Shown here in pieces: positions 1 through 8,447 of a stretch of DNA of 64,000 nucleotides (position 1 is the stretch's first letter; every line of letters begins with the position of its first letter). Both the position numbers and the translations under genes were made by a program. Where the stretch lies: positions 44,411 through 108,410 of the forward strand of contig JAHDWL010000008.1 of the NCBI GenBank assembly GCA_023384355.1, read 5' to 3'. Under the pieces are notes generated by a model. The model was not told where the DNA came from, did no database searches, and saw nothing but the letters and a program-made list of their open reading frames with translations. Source of the DNA: Anaerolineae bacterium. Lineage in GTDB: Bacteria > Chloroflexota > Anaerolineae > Promineifilales > Promineifilaceae.

Positions 1-498
1 GGCGGCCTGGAACATCAATCGCGCGTCGTTGACAGGCTGAGTGAAGCCCGTCGTGGTGAAGGTGTGGGTGAAGACCTGGCCGTCAGTAGTCAGGTTGAAC
101 GTCTTGTTCTTAAGCCCGTAATTGGTTCGCGGCGCCACCTGCTGTGCCAGCGTTACCTGCACGTCATTGCCATTGGCGGAACGCGCCCAGAAGCTGAGTT
201 CATAGGTCGTGTTCGGCTCCAACGAAATGTTGGTTTGTGTCAACTGCCCGCGAGCGGATCGGCTGGTGGTCGTGAATTGACCGGCCGCGCCGTTCTGTGC
301 CGGCGCGCCAGCGCTCAGCGTGCAATTCCTGCACGCCCAGCCGGTCGTGCCGCCCTCGAAATCACCGTTGGCGACGGCGTTGTCTCCGGCCGCGCGTAAT
401 TGTGCCGGCGCGGAAAATGCCAACAGGACCAGCGCGCACAGCGCCAGTGTCAATCCGGCAATCTTCAACCATTTCAAATAACCGTCATTTGTCTTCAT
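1..498 (-). CDS. Secreted protein with N-terminal carbohydrate-binding-like domain (partial)
   Basis: The reading frame is open from an ATG at 498 to the window edge, so only the first 166 residues are visible and the C-terminus lies outside. An AGGAGA Shine-Dalgarno sits 7 bases before the ATG. Residues 1-32 form a signal peptide (charged start, then a Leu/Ala-rich core ending in SAPAQ). The mature part begins with NAVANGDFEGGTTGW and continues with alternating beta-strand sequence including TTYELSFWARS. This is the pattern of CBM4/9-like and related jelly-roll domains that begin many secreted glycosidases and adhesins. The ligand and the rest of the protein cannot be judged from this fragment. 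Confidence 0.75.
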   Translation of the reverse strand, partial: MKTNDGYLKWLKIAGLTLALCALVLLAFSAPAQLRAAGDNAVANGDFEGGTTGWACRNCTLSAGAPAQNGAAGQFTTTSRSARGQLTQTNISLEPNTTYELSFWARSANGNDVQVTLAQQVAPRTNYGLKNKTFNLTTDGQVFTHTFTTTGFTQPVNDARLMFQAA

Positions 499-826
499 AT
501 TGATCTCCTGCTCTCAATTTTCTCCGATAAAGATGATCACCCGCCCTCGTCCCATGTTCTCTGTCGTTGATGCCCGGCCAGAAATCCGGCCCTGACATTT
601 CGCATTAAGAACCCGACGCAAAGAGGCTGTTTCGTCTCCAGCGGGCAGCAGCCACACTCAGTGGCGATGGAAGACGTGGTAATGCGTCTCCTGCATCAAA
701 GAGGCTTCACAGGCCCATAGTGTAATCTGTGGAGGTCTGTGAAGGTGTGAAAAACACGTGTTATTAGGGTGAGAAATCCGATGATGATTTTCAGGTTTCA
801 ATGAAAAAGCTTGCGGGATTTCGGAT
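499..826. other. Intergenic stretch, no gene seen
   Basis: This gap separates two minus-strand secreted-protein genes. It holds the ribosome binding site of the left gene near 505-511 and a 10-bp perfect palindrome AACACGTGTT at 753-762. I see no convincing coding sequence, RNA gene or terminator. Confidence 0.5.
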
Positions 827-1867
827 CTAATCGTCGGTGTAATTGTCCCATCCGGAGAAACCCGCTCCCTTCTCGACGACGACCACGGTAAAGCGCAGGT
901 CGAGCGGATACCATTTGTCCGGGTCCTCTCCGCTCCAGTTCCAGCCCTGCTTGCCGCTAACCGGGTCATTTTTCTTGTTGCGAACGGAAAATCCGTTACG
1001 GGCGCGCGGTTGGTTCCAGATGATCGACCGGCCATCTTTCTTCCACAAATCCTTGACCGGCGTTGACCAGGTCACGACTGTGCCCGCGTAGCCGGGAACC
1101 GGATTGCCGTTACAATTCTCGTAATCAACTTTGTTATTTCGCTGCCAGAAACAGAACCCCAGGCGCATTTCAGGTTGTGGCTCCTGTTGACTACGGATTT
1201 CGGCCCGAAAATAGAGTGTTCCCTCGGCGAAATTAACCGGTGTGGTCCAGTCGCCGTTGGCTAATGGCGGGATATCGACGCCGAAGCCGCTCTCCTGCTT
1301 GGTGATGGGTTTATTCCAATCGAAGACGAGCAACTCTTCTCCCGGCGGCAACGTTGGTGTGGCCGTTGGCGTCTTTGTGGCCGTGGCCGTGGCGATAGCC
1401 GTCGGCGTCGCTGTTGTGGTGGGTGTCAACGTGACCGTGGCTGTCTCTGTGGGCGTCGGGGACGGGTCGGGATCGTCTGTCGCCGTGGCGGTCGGCGTAT
1501 CGGTCGCCGTCGCTGTGCTGGTGGCGGTCGGAGTAACGGTCGCGGTCGGTGTTTCGGTCGCTGTTGCCGTGGCAGTAGCGACGGTGGTCGATGTGGCGGT
1601 CGGCGTTACCGTGTTTGTCGGAGTCGGGGTCATGGTAGCCGAAGCTGTCGGGCTGGCGACCAGAGTGAGCATAGCGGTCGGCGCGATCGGCGTGCCCTCT
1701 GTCCCGCCCGTTTCGGCTAAAAGTATCGGCAAATGGGCTTTATAGGGATTTTCATCGACGGCAGAACGCCCTTTCACCTGCAATGCAGTCTTGACGAAGA
1801 CCGAGAGAGCCATTAGAACGGCAAGGGTCATGAATAATCCGCGCGAATGAGCTGTGAATGCTCGCAT
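827..1867 (-). CDS. Membrane-anchored or secreted protein with Thr/Pro-rich stalk
   Basis: This 346-residue protein starts with a signal or anchor segment (MRAFTAHSRGLFMTLAVLMA). A long low-complexity stalk follows, made of T-P-T and A-T-x-T units over roughly residues 60-170. The C-terminal domain of about 170 residues is rich in Trp and aromatics. The ATG at 1867 is chosen because it begins the signal-like sequence and has GGTGG about 9 bases upstream; a GTG at 1885 is also open. Stalks of this kind are common on Chloroflexota surface proteins and hold a domain away from the membrane. The C-terminal domain is not recognised. A second protein of the same design lies at 36565-37770, but its globular parts differ. 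Confidence 0.75.
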   Translation of the reverse strand: MRAFTAHSRGLFMTLAVLMALSVFVKTALQVKGRSAVDENPYKAHLPILLAETGGTEGTPIAPTAMLTLVASPTASATMTPTPTNTVTPTATSTTVATATATATETPTATVTPTATSTATATDTPTATATDDPDPSPTPTETATVTLTPTTTATPTAIATATATKTPTATPTLPPGEELLVFDWNKPITKQESGFGVDIPPLANGDWTTPVNFAEGTLYFRAEIRSQQEPQPEMRLGFCFWQRNNKVDYENCNGNPVPGYAGTVVTWSTPVKDLWKKDGRSIIWNQPRARNGFSVRNKKNDPVSGKQGWNWSGEDPDKWYPLDLRFTVVVVEKGAGFSGWDNYTDD

Positions 1868-2054
1868 AGTTTTCGGCCACCACACCCCCGTATTCGTGTC
1901 ACCCGCACGGGAGCGGATGGATTATATCGCGGAACGGTCGTGATTTTGCGCTTGTTGCGGCAACTCTAACGTAGCGCCAAGCACCACAACCGCTGCAACC
2001 CACCCCGCGCGCAAGCGTATAGGGAATAGATAACCCTCACAGGGAGACTGGATC

Positions 2055-2456
2055 ATGAGTGACAAGGAACCGCTGAAGATTACACTTGAGGATCTTGGCG
2101 AGGAAGAAAAGCCGGCATCGACGGAGCCGACGCGGAACAAGCTGCTCGACGGCGCGGCCGAGGCCGGGCACAAGATGACGGACGCGGTGAGGGATTCCGC
2201 GCTGCGCGTAACCCGCAAGATCGCCGATACGACCGGCGAGGCAACCAGCCGCGGCGCCGAGGCAATGCGCGACAAGGTCAGCGAGACCATCCAGGCCCAG
2301 TCCAAAGCGACGACCGACGCCGTTGAGGCGCGCCTGCGTGAAATCGACTGGAAGGGCGAAGCCCGAAAAAGCGCCGGGGACGGCCTGCAATGGCTCGGCC
2401 GGCAGCTCGAGGAGCTGGCCGACAAACTGCGACCGGACGAGAAGAAAGGGGAGTAG
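2055..2456 (+). CDS. Small charged helical protein (paralogue of 27868-28332)
   Basis: This is a 133-residue hydrophilic protein with no signal peptide or membrane segment. It is dominated by Lys, Glu, Asp, Ala and Arg in amphipathic helix patterns, reminiscent of apolipoprotein-like or LEA-like stress proteins. Its C-terminus (GLQWLGRQLEELADKL) closely matches that of the protein at 27868-28332 (GLRWLSTELDKLANQF), so the two form a small family. AGGGAG lies about 9 bases before the ATG. It precedes the YchF-like gene by 60 bases, but nothing shows that they work together. Function unknown. Confidence 0.75.
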   Translation: MSDKEPLKITLEDLGEEEKPASTEPTRNKLLDGAAEAGHKMTDAVRDSALRVTRKIADTTGEATSRGAEAMRDKVSETIQAQSKATTDAVEARLREIDWKGEARKSAGDGLQWLGRQLEELADKLRPDEKKGE

Positions 2457-2516
2457 CAGGTCGGGCGCGATATTTCTTTCTGACGAACGCGGCCGCACCT
2501 GCTATACTCCACGTCT

Positions 2517-3605
2517 ATGAAACTAGGCATTATCGGTCTGCCCTCGTCGGGCAAAACTACAATTTTCAACGCCCTGACCCTGGGCAACGCTCCAACCGGC
2601 CAGAGCATGGGCGGCCGTTTCGATGTGCTGACGGCCGTCGTCGACGTCCGCGATCCGCGCGTCGACGTGCTCAGCCGCATGTTCAACCCCAAAAAGACAA
2701 CCTACGCTCGCATCACCTACACTGATGTGGCGGGACTGCAAAAGAGCGACGATGACGCCGGAGGCCTCAGCCCGCAACTGCTCAATCATCTCTCCGGAAT
2801 TGAAGGCTTCGTCCACGTCGTGCGCGCCTTCGAGAACGCCAGCGTGCCCCACCCCGACGGCAGCGTCGACCCGGCCCGCGACCTGGCCGCGCTCGACACC
2901 GAGTTCCTGCTCAACGACCTCGGCACCGTGGAGCGACGCATCGAAAAGATCCAGGAAGGGTTGAAGAAAGGGGCGTCGAAGGACAAGGCGGCCGCCCAGA
3001 CCGAACTGGCGCTCTTCGAGCAGATGAACGCCACCCTGACCGACAACCGCCCTCTGCGCGTGCTGGACCTGACCGAGGAGCAGCTCAAAGGATTGCGCGG
3101 CTATGGCTTGCTGACGCTGAAGCCGAAGATCGTTCTCATCAACCTCGGCGACGACCAGCCCGATCCGGGATTGTCCTATGACCGGCCGGGCACGATTCTG
3201 GCGACCATTCGCGGCCGTCTGGAGATGGAATTGGCCCAGTTAAGCGCCGCCGGCGATGAGGAAACGCTGGCGATGTTCATGGAGGAGTACGGCGTGACGG
3301 AGTTGAGCCTCGACCGCGTCATCCGCCTCAGCTATGACCTGATGGGGTTGCAATCCTTCTTCACCGTCGGCGAGGACGAAGTGCGGGCGTGGGAAGTGAA
3401 GCGCGGGGCGACGGCCGTCGACGCCGCCGGGACGATCCACACCGATCTGGCCAAGGGCTTCATCCGCGCCGAGGTCGTTCACTACGACGATCTGGTTGGA
3501 CTGGGCGGCATGGCCGGGGCGCGCAACGTCGGCAAGCTGCGGCAGGAAGGCAAGACCTATCTTGTGGTCGACGGCGATGTGCTGAATATCAAGTTCAATC
3601 TGTAA
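2517..3605 (+). CDS. YchF/Obg-like GTPase-fold ATPase, divergent
   Basis: This 362-residue P-loop protein has its G1 motif at residues 7-14 (GLPSSGKT). It ends in a TGS/DUF933-type region that includes LQSFFTVGEDEVRAW, GTIHTDLAKGFIRAEVV and NVGKLRQEGKTYLVVDGD. This end is the YchF hallmark. YchF proteins bind ATP rather than GTP and associate with ribosomes. The position where Ras-like GTPases have NKxD reads LINLGDD here, so guanine specificity is not expected. The sequence is well diverged from typical bacterial YchF (G1 GLPNVGKST), so it may be a second, phylum-specific YchF-like branch. No clear Shine-Dalgarno precedes the ATG. Confidence 0.85.
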   Translation: MKLGIIGLPSSGKTTIFNALTLGNAPTGQSMGGRFDVLTAVVDVRDPRVDVLSRMFNPKKTTYARITYTDVAGLQKSDDDAGGLSPQLLNHLSGIEGFVHVVRAFENASVPHPDGSVDPARDLAALDTEFLLNDLGTVERRIEKIQEGLKKGASKDKAAAQTELALFEQMNATLTDNRPLRVLDLTEEQLKGLRGYGLLTLKPKIVLINLGDDQPDPGLSYDRPGTILATIRGRLEMELAQLSAAGDEETLAMFMEEYGVTELSLDRVIRLSYDLMGLQSFFTVGEDEVRAWEVKRGATAVDAAGTIHTDLAKGFIRAEVVHYDDLVGLGGMAGARNVGKLRQEGKTYLVVDGDVLNIKFNL

Positions 3606-3720
3606 CGCGAAGTCTGGCGCGGGATACCTGACATTGGCCACGGGTCTGCTAAAAAATAAATATGATTGTGGAACCTTCGCTACCTGTCTGTCGTCTTGTT
3701 AGATAGAAGGAGTAAAGCTG

Positions 3721-4788
3721 TTGCCGGGATTCTGTGCACGCGGCCCTGTAGTCTGTGGCACGACCGGCGCAATGACAGAAATGAAGGGTCACATTAAGCA
3801 ACGATTCGCCTATAGATTGATATTGCCCGGCATTTTCTTGGTGTCGACACTGGCCCTGGTTGCCTGTGGCGGCGGCCGGCAACCTGATCTGGTCATCCCC
3901 ACCCCGGCCGTCACGGCCGCCATGCCGGCCCTGGCGACCACCACAGCCACCGCAATCCCGCCCACCGTCACCCCACCCCCACCGGCAACCAGTACGGCCA
4001 CTCCTGAGCCGACCACTCCGCCGGCCACCATCGCTCCCGCCGCAACGGAACAACCGGCCCCGATCGAATACCGCGTGGCGTTCGTCGCCGCCAATGACAC
4101 GCTCAACGTGCGTCGCCAGCCCTCCGCCAATGCCGCCGTCGTCGCCCAATTGCCGGCGGATGCGTCGGGTATCGAGGTCATCGGTGAGGGTCAGACGCTG
4201 CTCAGCGGTTCCCTTTGGCTGCCCGTGGAGACGACCGCCGGGGATGGCTGGGTCAACAGCGCGTATCTGACCGAAGCCGTCAGCCCGGAGGCTTTCTGCG
4301 CTGACCGGGCGGTGACCGAACTGCTGGAACAGTTTGAGGCGGCCGTCGCCGGGGCAGACGGCGAGGCTTTGAGCGAGATGGTTCATCCCGACCGGGGCAT
4401 CCGCCTGCGGCTCAATTGGTGGAACCCGGAAGTGATCGTGGCCGGCGAGGACGTGCCGGCACTCTTCAGCGCCTCGGAACAGTATGAATGGGGCATCGAG
4501 GACGGCAGCGGCGAACCAATCCGTGGATCATTCAGCGAGATCGTCATGCCGCGCCTGGAACGCGACCTTCTCGGCGCGACCGCGTGGGCTTGCGACGAGG
4601 GGCAATTCGGCGGCACGGCGGGAACCACAGTCCTGCCGGAAGGATATGAGGCCGTCAACTTCTATAGCGCTCACCGACCCGCTCCGGCCGAGCAGGAACT
4701 GGACTGGGGCACGTGGCTCATCGGTGTCGAACGTTGGGAAGGGCGTTATTACGTCAGCTATCTCGTCCATTATCGTTGGGAGATTTAA
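3721..4788 (+). CDS. SH3-domain lipoprotein
   Basis: The protein has a lipoprotein signal (hydrophobic core LPGIFLVSTLALVAC followed by GGG, lipobox L-V-A-C). A short Pro/Thr/Ala-rich linker follows, then a bacterial SH3 domain (NDTLNVRRQPSANAAVVAQL through GDGWVNSAYL), then a C-terminal domain of about 190 residues that I do not recognise. SH3b domains usually bind peptidoglycan or peptides, so an envelope role is inferred. Start choice is uncertain. TTG at 3721 has a perfect AAGGAG 8 bases upstream but gives a long pre-signal region; ATG at 3772 gives a normal-length signal peptide but lacks a clear ribosome site. Confidence 0.8.
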   Translation: MPGFCARGPVVCGTTGAMTEMKGHIKQRFAYRLILPGIFLVSTLALVACGGGRQPDLVIPTPAVTAAMPALATTTATAIPPTVTPPPPATSTATPEPTTPPATIAPAATEQPAPIEYRVAFVAANDTLNVRRQPSANAAVVAQLPADASGIEVIGEGQTLLSGSLWLPVETTAGDGWVNSAYLTEAVSPEAFCADRAVTELLEQFEAAVAGADGEALSEMVHPDRGIRLRLNWWNPEVIVAGEDVPALFSASEQYEWGIEDGSGEPIRGSFSEIVMPRLERDLLGATAWACDEGQFGGTAGTTVLPEGYEAVNFYSAHRPAPAEQELDWGTWLIGVERWEGRYYVSYLVHYRWEI

Positions 4789-4828
4789 TGATGAATGTCG
4801 AGTTATGAATGAACGTGCTTGAAGTTTT

Positions 4829-5644
4829 TCATTCGTCACTCGTCACTCGTAATTCGTCGCTCGCCTGGCACGCCAGCAGCGCCACCTCCTCTTCCAGCCG
4901 CACCCGCGCCGCCTCCAGATCGCGCCGGACGGCCGTCCACCAGTCCTCGCCCTGATCGCGCATCTCGCGGGCCTTCCGCCACAAGCGGGCCGTCTTGTCC
5001 TCGCGCAGCACCTGAAGCTGCCGGGCCACCTTGCGGCGACGGCGACGACAGCGCAGGATACGCTCGCGCAGTTGACGCAGCTCATGACTCTCGATGCCCG
5101 CCAACTCACGCAATTCATCCGGCTCCAGTTCCCCGGCCAGATCGTAGAGCGCCTGGGTATCCCCGGCGGTGTAGGCGGCGTTGACGGCAGTCATCACCGT
5201 GGTGCGATAGGCCAGCTCGGCCGCGCCCTCGGCCAGGTCGGGGTGGAAGCGCCGGGCCAGCTCGCGATAGAGCCGCTTTTCGGCCGCCTTGTCGCGCGCC
5301 GTCGGTGTCGGCAGCATCAGGTCTTCCATGTCATCCGGAAGCGGTTGCGGCTCAGCGTTCGGCCCCAGCGGGTTCTCCGCGTCCTCGGTCGCCTGCCGCT
5401 CCAATTCCAGCCGCGTCAACAGCGATTGTTTCTCCGCCAGCAGCGCAGTGATGGCGTCAGCCAGATCGTCGAGCATTAGGCGGGCGTGCATGCGGAAAGC
5501 GTTTACGGCGGCTTGCTCGGTCGCCAGTTCGGCCTCGGCCGCGCGCAGTTCTTCCTGGGCCGCCTTGAGTTCTGCCAATAATTCATTTGCCTTTAGTCCG
5601 GTCGAATCGATCGGTTGGAGTTGATTCGTGGGTTGAAGTGGCAT
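4829..5644 (-). CDS. J-domain (DnaJ-like) coiled-coil protein
   Basis: This 271-residue soluble protein starts with an Ala/Glu-rich coiled coil (about residues 20-90). A J-domain core follows: KRLYRELARRFHPDL, with the diagnostic HPD tripeptide at residues 134-136 that stimulates Hsp70 ATPase. The C-terminal third is Arg-rich and helical, with a second coiled coil. It lacks the Gly/Phe and zinc regions of DnaJ, so it would be a specialised type-III co-chaperone. Its last codons run into a heptanucleotide repeat (4831-4864), so the final few residues (ELRVTSDE) are repeat-encoded. Confidence 0.75.
   Translation of the reverse strand: MPLQPTNQLQPIDSTGLKANELLAELKAAQEELRAAEAELATEQAAVNAFRMHARLMLDDLADAITALLAEKQSLLTRLELERQATEDAENPLGPNAEPQPLPDDMEDLMLPTPTARDKAAEKRLYRELARRFHPDLAEGAAELAYRTTVMTAVNAAYTAGDTQALYDLAGELEPDELRELAGIESHELRQLRERILRCRRRRRKVARQLQVLREDKTARLWRKAREMRDQGEDWWTAVRRDLEAARVRLEEEVALLACQASDELRVTSDE
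4831..4864. repeat. Heptanucleotide tandem repeat (ATTCGTC/ACTCGTC type)
   Basis: About five consecutive 7-base units are visible: ATTCGTC, ACTCGTC, ACTCGTA, ATTCGTC, GCTCG. The same units recur at 9758-9790 and 31598-31630, and twice more at 44353-44368. The copy here overlaps the 3' end of the J-domain gene. Confidence 0.65.
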
Positions 5645-5703
5645 ATCGGAGAATTATGGCCGGAAAACTGGCAATTAATCAAACAAACCACGCCTCGGGC
5701 TTC

Positions 5704-5723
5704 TTCTGCGAAACCCGGTTTCT
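5704..5723. repeat. Dispersed palindromic motif (AAACCCGGTTT type)
   Basis: The sequence TCTGCGAAACCCGGTTTCT between the J-domain and DUF2085 genes resembles motifs at 22923-22955 and 23905-23925 (TCGCAGAAACCGGGT...). It looks like a short dispersed palindromic repeat family of this genome. Confidence 0.45.
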
Positions 5724-5757
5724 AACCTGATCACCAAACGGCGCTGACATCCGAATA

Positions 5758-6513
5758 TCAGTCGGCCGTTTGGGTCTCGCTGGCTGCCTGTTGCGCCCGC
5801 ATCCGCCGCTGAATATCATCGGCCGTCACCTTGAACTGCTCATCCAGCCGCGGATAGATCAGCCAGACGATGCTGAGGCCCATGATGGCCCCGGTCAGGA
5901 CGCGGAAAAAGGGCGTGCTCTCGCGCAGGGGGAACAGGCGCATCAGCGGCTCGATGCCCATGCCGACGAACATCTGGCTGAAAAGCTGGCTGAAGCCGTC
6001 GAGGGCGATCGGCCCCAGGCCGATAACGACGAATAACCAGAACGGCATCGGTCGCACCGGCCCGCGTCGCCGCACCACGGCGTAGATCAGCCCACCGATG
6101 AGCATCGACAGGTAGATGCCGATATCGCGCTGGCAGAGGGCCATTTTGTAACCCATCTGCTCGTTGCCGCGAAAAACGCGCGCCGGGATCATGAAAGTGC
6201 TCCATTGCGCCGGGTCGGGCGAGGCGTTGGCGAATTCGGGGATATCGGTCATGTACTCCTCGATGGAGCGCAGATTGCCGCCGGCGATAGCCCGCGGGTA
6301 GGCCGGTTGTTCACCAAAGAGGAAGAAGGAGCGCGAGGCCAACTGGTGGCACATCGGGCTGTACACGCGGTAGATGATGTTGGCCGGGCCGGTCAGACCG
6401 GCGTGCATCAGTACCGGGGCGAGAATCGGCAGCCCGACGTAAAAGGCAATGGCCAGATTGAGGAACAGAAGCCAGCGCCGGGTAAGGGTATAGAAGATGC
6501 GGTCGACGATCAT
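5758..6513 (-). CDS. DUF2085 integral membrane protein
   Basis: This 251-residue polytopic membrane protein has the DUF2085 signature: a Cys-His pair in SPMCHQLASRSFFLFG and a second Cys in ALCQRDIGIYL, between hydrophobic helices. Family function is not established; the conserved Cys/His residues suggest metal or redox chemistry. Its ATG overlaps the stop of the TlpA-like gene upstream (ATGA), so the two are translationally coupled. That places it at the end of the cytochrome c maturation cluster. A role in thiol, metal or heme handling is inferred from context only. Confidence 0.85.
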   Translation of the reverse strand: MIVDRIFYTLTRRWLLFLNLAIAFYVGLPILAPVLMHAGLTGPANIIYRVYSPMCHQLASRSFFLFGEQPAYPRAIAGGNLRSIEEYMTDIPEFANASPDPAQWSTFMIPARVFRGNEQMGYKMALCQRDIGIYLSMLIGGLIYAVVRRRGPVRPMPFWLFVVIGLGPIALDGFSQLFSQMFVGMGIEPLMRLFPLRESTPFFRVLTGAIMGLSIVWLIYPRLDEQFKVTADDIQRRMRAQQAASETQTAD

Positions 6514-7184
6514 GAACCCTCCGACGGGGGAATGGCAGACAGGTACTCGTCCAGTTGGTCGCGGGAGATCATGCCGCGATGGACGGCCGCCACCGTCCCG
6601 TCCGGCCCGACAATGACGGTCGTGGGCAGGAAGAACGCGCCGTAGGTCGTGCCGACTTCGCCCTTGCTGTCGAGCAACGCGGGCAGGGATAGCCCGACCT
6701 CGTCGAAGAATTCACCCACCAGCTCGGCTGAATCCTGCTGGTTGACGGTCAGCACGATCGGCCCGTCGTCGGCGTCGAACCCGGCCTGGGCGCGCTCCAG
6801 TTCCGGCATCTCCAGCCGGCAAGGGGCGCACCACGTGGCCCAGAAGTTGAGGATGACCGGCCGGCCGCGAAAATCGCTCAGCCGCGCCGTCTCGCCGCTC
6901 AAGGTCGCCAGTTCAAAGTCAGGCGCGGGATCGCCCGCCTGGGGCACGTTGCTGAAGTCAGGCTGGATGGGGGCGACGCCGCCGCTCTCGGTCGTGCCGC
7001 TGAAGGAGGGGATGGACTCCAGCAGTTCGTTTGTCTCATCGCCCGTGGTCAGGCGACCGTAGGCGTAATAGAGCAGCGCTCCGGCCAGCAGCAGCGCGGC
7101 CAGCCCGAAGACGATGAGCAACGCGCGGGGAATGGGTTGCGAATCATCCGGTTGTTGTTGTTCCTGTGGGTCAAGTTGGGTCAT
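6510..7184 (-). CDS. TlpA/ResA-type membrane-anchored thiol-disulfide oxidoreductase
   Basis: This 224-residue protein has one N-terminal membrane anchor (about residues 20-42) and an extracytoplasmic thioredoxin fold. The active site is WCAPC (Cys119 and Cys122) within NFWATWCAPCRLEMPELE. The cis-Pro segment FFLPTTVIVGPDG follows. Such proteins reduce the CXXCH heme-binding cysteines of apocytochrome c, using electrons passed across the membrane by CcdA, which is encoded just upstream. The ATG at 7184 follows the ccdA stop by 8 bases; a TTG at 7220 is also open but less likely. The gene overlaps the DUF2085 gene downstream. Confidence 0.88.
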   Translation of the reverse strand: MTQLDPQEQQQPDDSQPIPRALLIVFGLAALLLAGALLYYAYGRLTTGDETNELLESIPSFSGTTESGGVAPIQPDFSNVPQAGDPAPDFELATLSGETARLSDFRGRPVILNFWATWCAPCRLEMPELERAQAGFDADDGPIVLTVNQQDSAELVGEFFDEVGLSLPALLDSKGEVGTTYGAFFLPTTVIVGPDGTVAAVHRGMISRDQLDEYLSAIPPSEGS

Positions 7185-7192
7185 GGACGTGT

Positions 7193-8311
7193 CTATTGGC
7201 TGAAGGTCGTCAGCAGCCAATCCTGGAAGCCCAGCATCCGCTCATCGACCACGGCCGACCATTGCACCAGGAGGCCGTTGATCCGCCCCATCTGACCTTC
7301 CAGCATCATCAGGCCAAGCAGGATGAACAGCGCGCCGCTGATGAGTTGGGTCGAGTGCAGGTGGAGCGTGATCCGCTGCGACTCGTTGCTGGTGTACGTC
7401 CACAGGACTGCCCCCAGAAGCAATACGGCCAGTATGCCGAATTCAAGCGCGGGGGTGTAGGTCAGGCCGCCGAGAAAGCTGAAGTCGCGGATGGCGAACT
7501 CGACAAAGGCGGCGATGATACGCCAAAAGGCCAGCGCCCAGACCAGGGCGACGACGAACACATGGGTATCCCACGTCCAGCCCTTGCCGCGCAACACGCG
7601 CCAGAAGGTGCTCTGGCGACTCATGCGGCCGAAGAATGTCGAGACGATGAGCAGCGGCAATCCCAGCCCCAGGGTGAAGATGAACAGCAGCATCATGCCG
7701 TGCCATACGGTGGCCGTCTGTAATGCCAGGGTCAGGATGACGCCGAGAATGGGGCCGACACAGGCGGACCAGCCGATGGCGAAGGTCAGGCCAAAAAGAT
7801 AGGAGCTGCGCATGTCGGGGCTTCGCTCCTGAGTAGTCAGGCCAGTGGCCCCGCTGAAGCCGCGGCCGAGCAGGCTCATGACGCCGAAGATGACGATGGC
7901 CGCGCCGCCGATGAGCATGATGAAGCCCTGGTTCTGGCCCAGCACGCGGCCGAGAGCAAAGCCGGTCGCGCCCAGCAGGCTGAAAGTCGTGCCCAGGCCG
8001 AGCATGAAAGCCAGCGTGTTGGCGGCGATGCGCTGGCGGTCGCTCTGGAAAGCGAAGGCGAAATAGGCCGTCAGGATGGGCAGGGTGCAGGGCGAGGCGA
8101 AGCTGAGCATGCCGCCCAGGAAGGCCAGCACCGCCAGGGACGCGAACGGCTGCTTCTGGACGCCAAAGACGAGCTGATTGCTCGTGTCCGGCTTGATGAC
8201 GGACCCCAAGACAAGAAAGACGACGAGTAAAACAGCCAGCCCGATGAGGACCAGTTGCACCGCCGACAACTTGCGCCACGGTGATGGCGCAGGCGCTTTC
8301 AGATCAGACAT
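7193..8311 (-). CDS. ccdA: Cytochrome c biogenesis transmembrane protein CcdA
   Basis: This 372-residue polytopic protein belongs to the CcdA/DsbD transmembrane family. The first conserved Cys motif is present as FASPCTLPILTAYF, and a second conserved Cys lies in GWSACVGPILG. These two cysteines carry reducing equivalents from cytoplasmic thioredoxin to extracytoplasmic partners such as the TlpA-like protein encoded next. The ATG at 8311 has AGAGGA 7 bases upstream; an extended reading frame to 8395 is not needed. The protein is longer than minimal CcdA (about 235 residues), with extra helices at the C-terminus (LEFGILAVLLLGAVLWTY and following). Confidence 0.9.
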   Translation of the reverse strand: MSDLKAPAPSPWRKLSAVQLVLIGLAVLLVVFLVLGSVIKPDTSNQLVFGVQKQPFASLAVLAFLGGMLSFASPCTLPILTAYFAFAFQSDRQRIAANTLAFMLGLGTTFSLLGATGFALGRVLGQNQGFIMLIGGAAIVIFGVMSLLGRGFSGATGLTTQERSPDMRSSYLFGLTFAIGWSACVGPILGVILTLALQTATVWHGMMLLFIFTLGLGLPLLIVSTFFGRMSRQSTFWRVLRGKGWTWDTHVFVVALVWALAFWRIIAAFVEFAIRDFSFLGGLTYTPALEFGILAVLLLGAVLWTYTSNESQRITLHLHSTQLISGALFILLGLMMLEGQMGRINGLLVQWSAVVDERMLGFQDWLLTTFSQ

Positions 8312-8447
8312 GAAATTTCCTCTCGCGACGACTCCGGATGGATCGGGGCCGACGCCCCGGCTATCTTCCCGTCCGGACGACGCCGGCCGCTGCAATCTTA
8401 CGCGGTGAGTATACCACGCGATGACACAGGCCGGGCGCGACGGACGG

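Noticed and set aside
1242..1745. Val/Ala/Gly-repeat plus-strand open frame
   Set aside because: It is the complement of the Thr/Pro stalk coding sequence; repetitive DNA gives a repetitive open frame on both strands.
1242..1745. Possible variable-repeat or diversity-generating target in the Thr/Pro region
   Set aside because: No reverse transcriptase or template repeat is present; simple stalk repeats explain the pattern.
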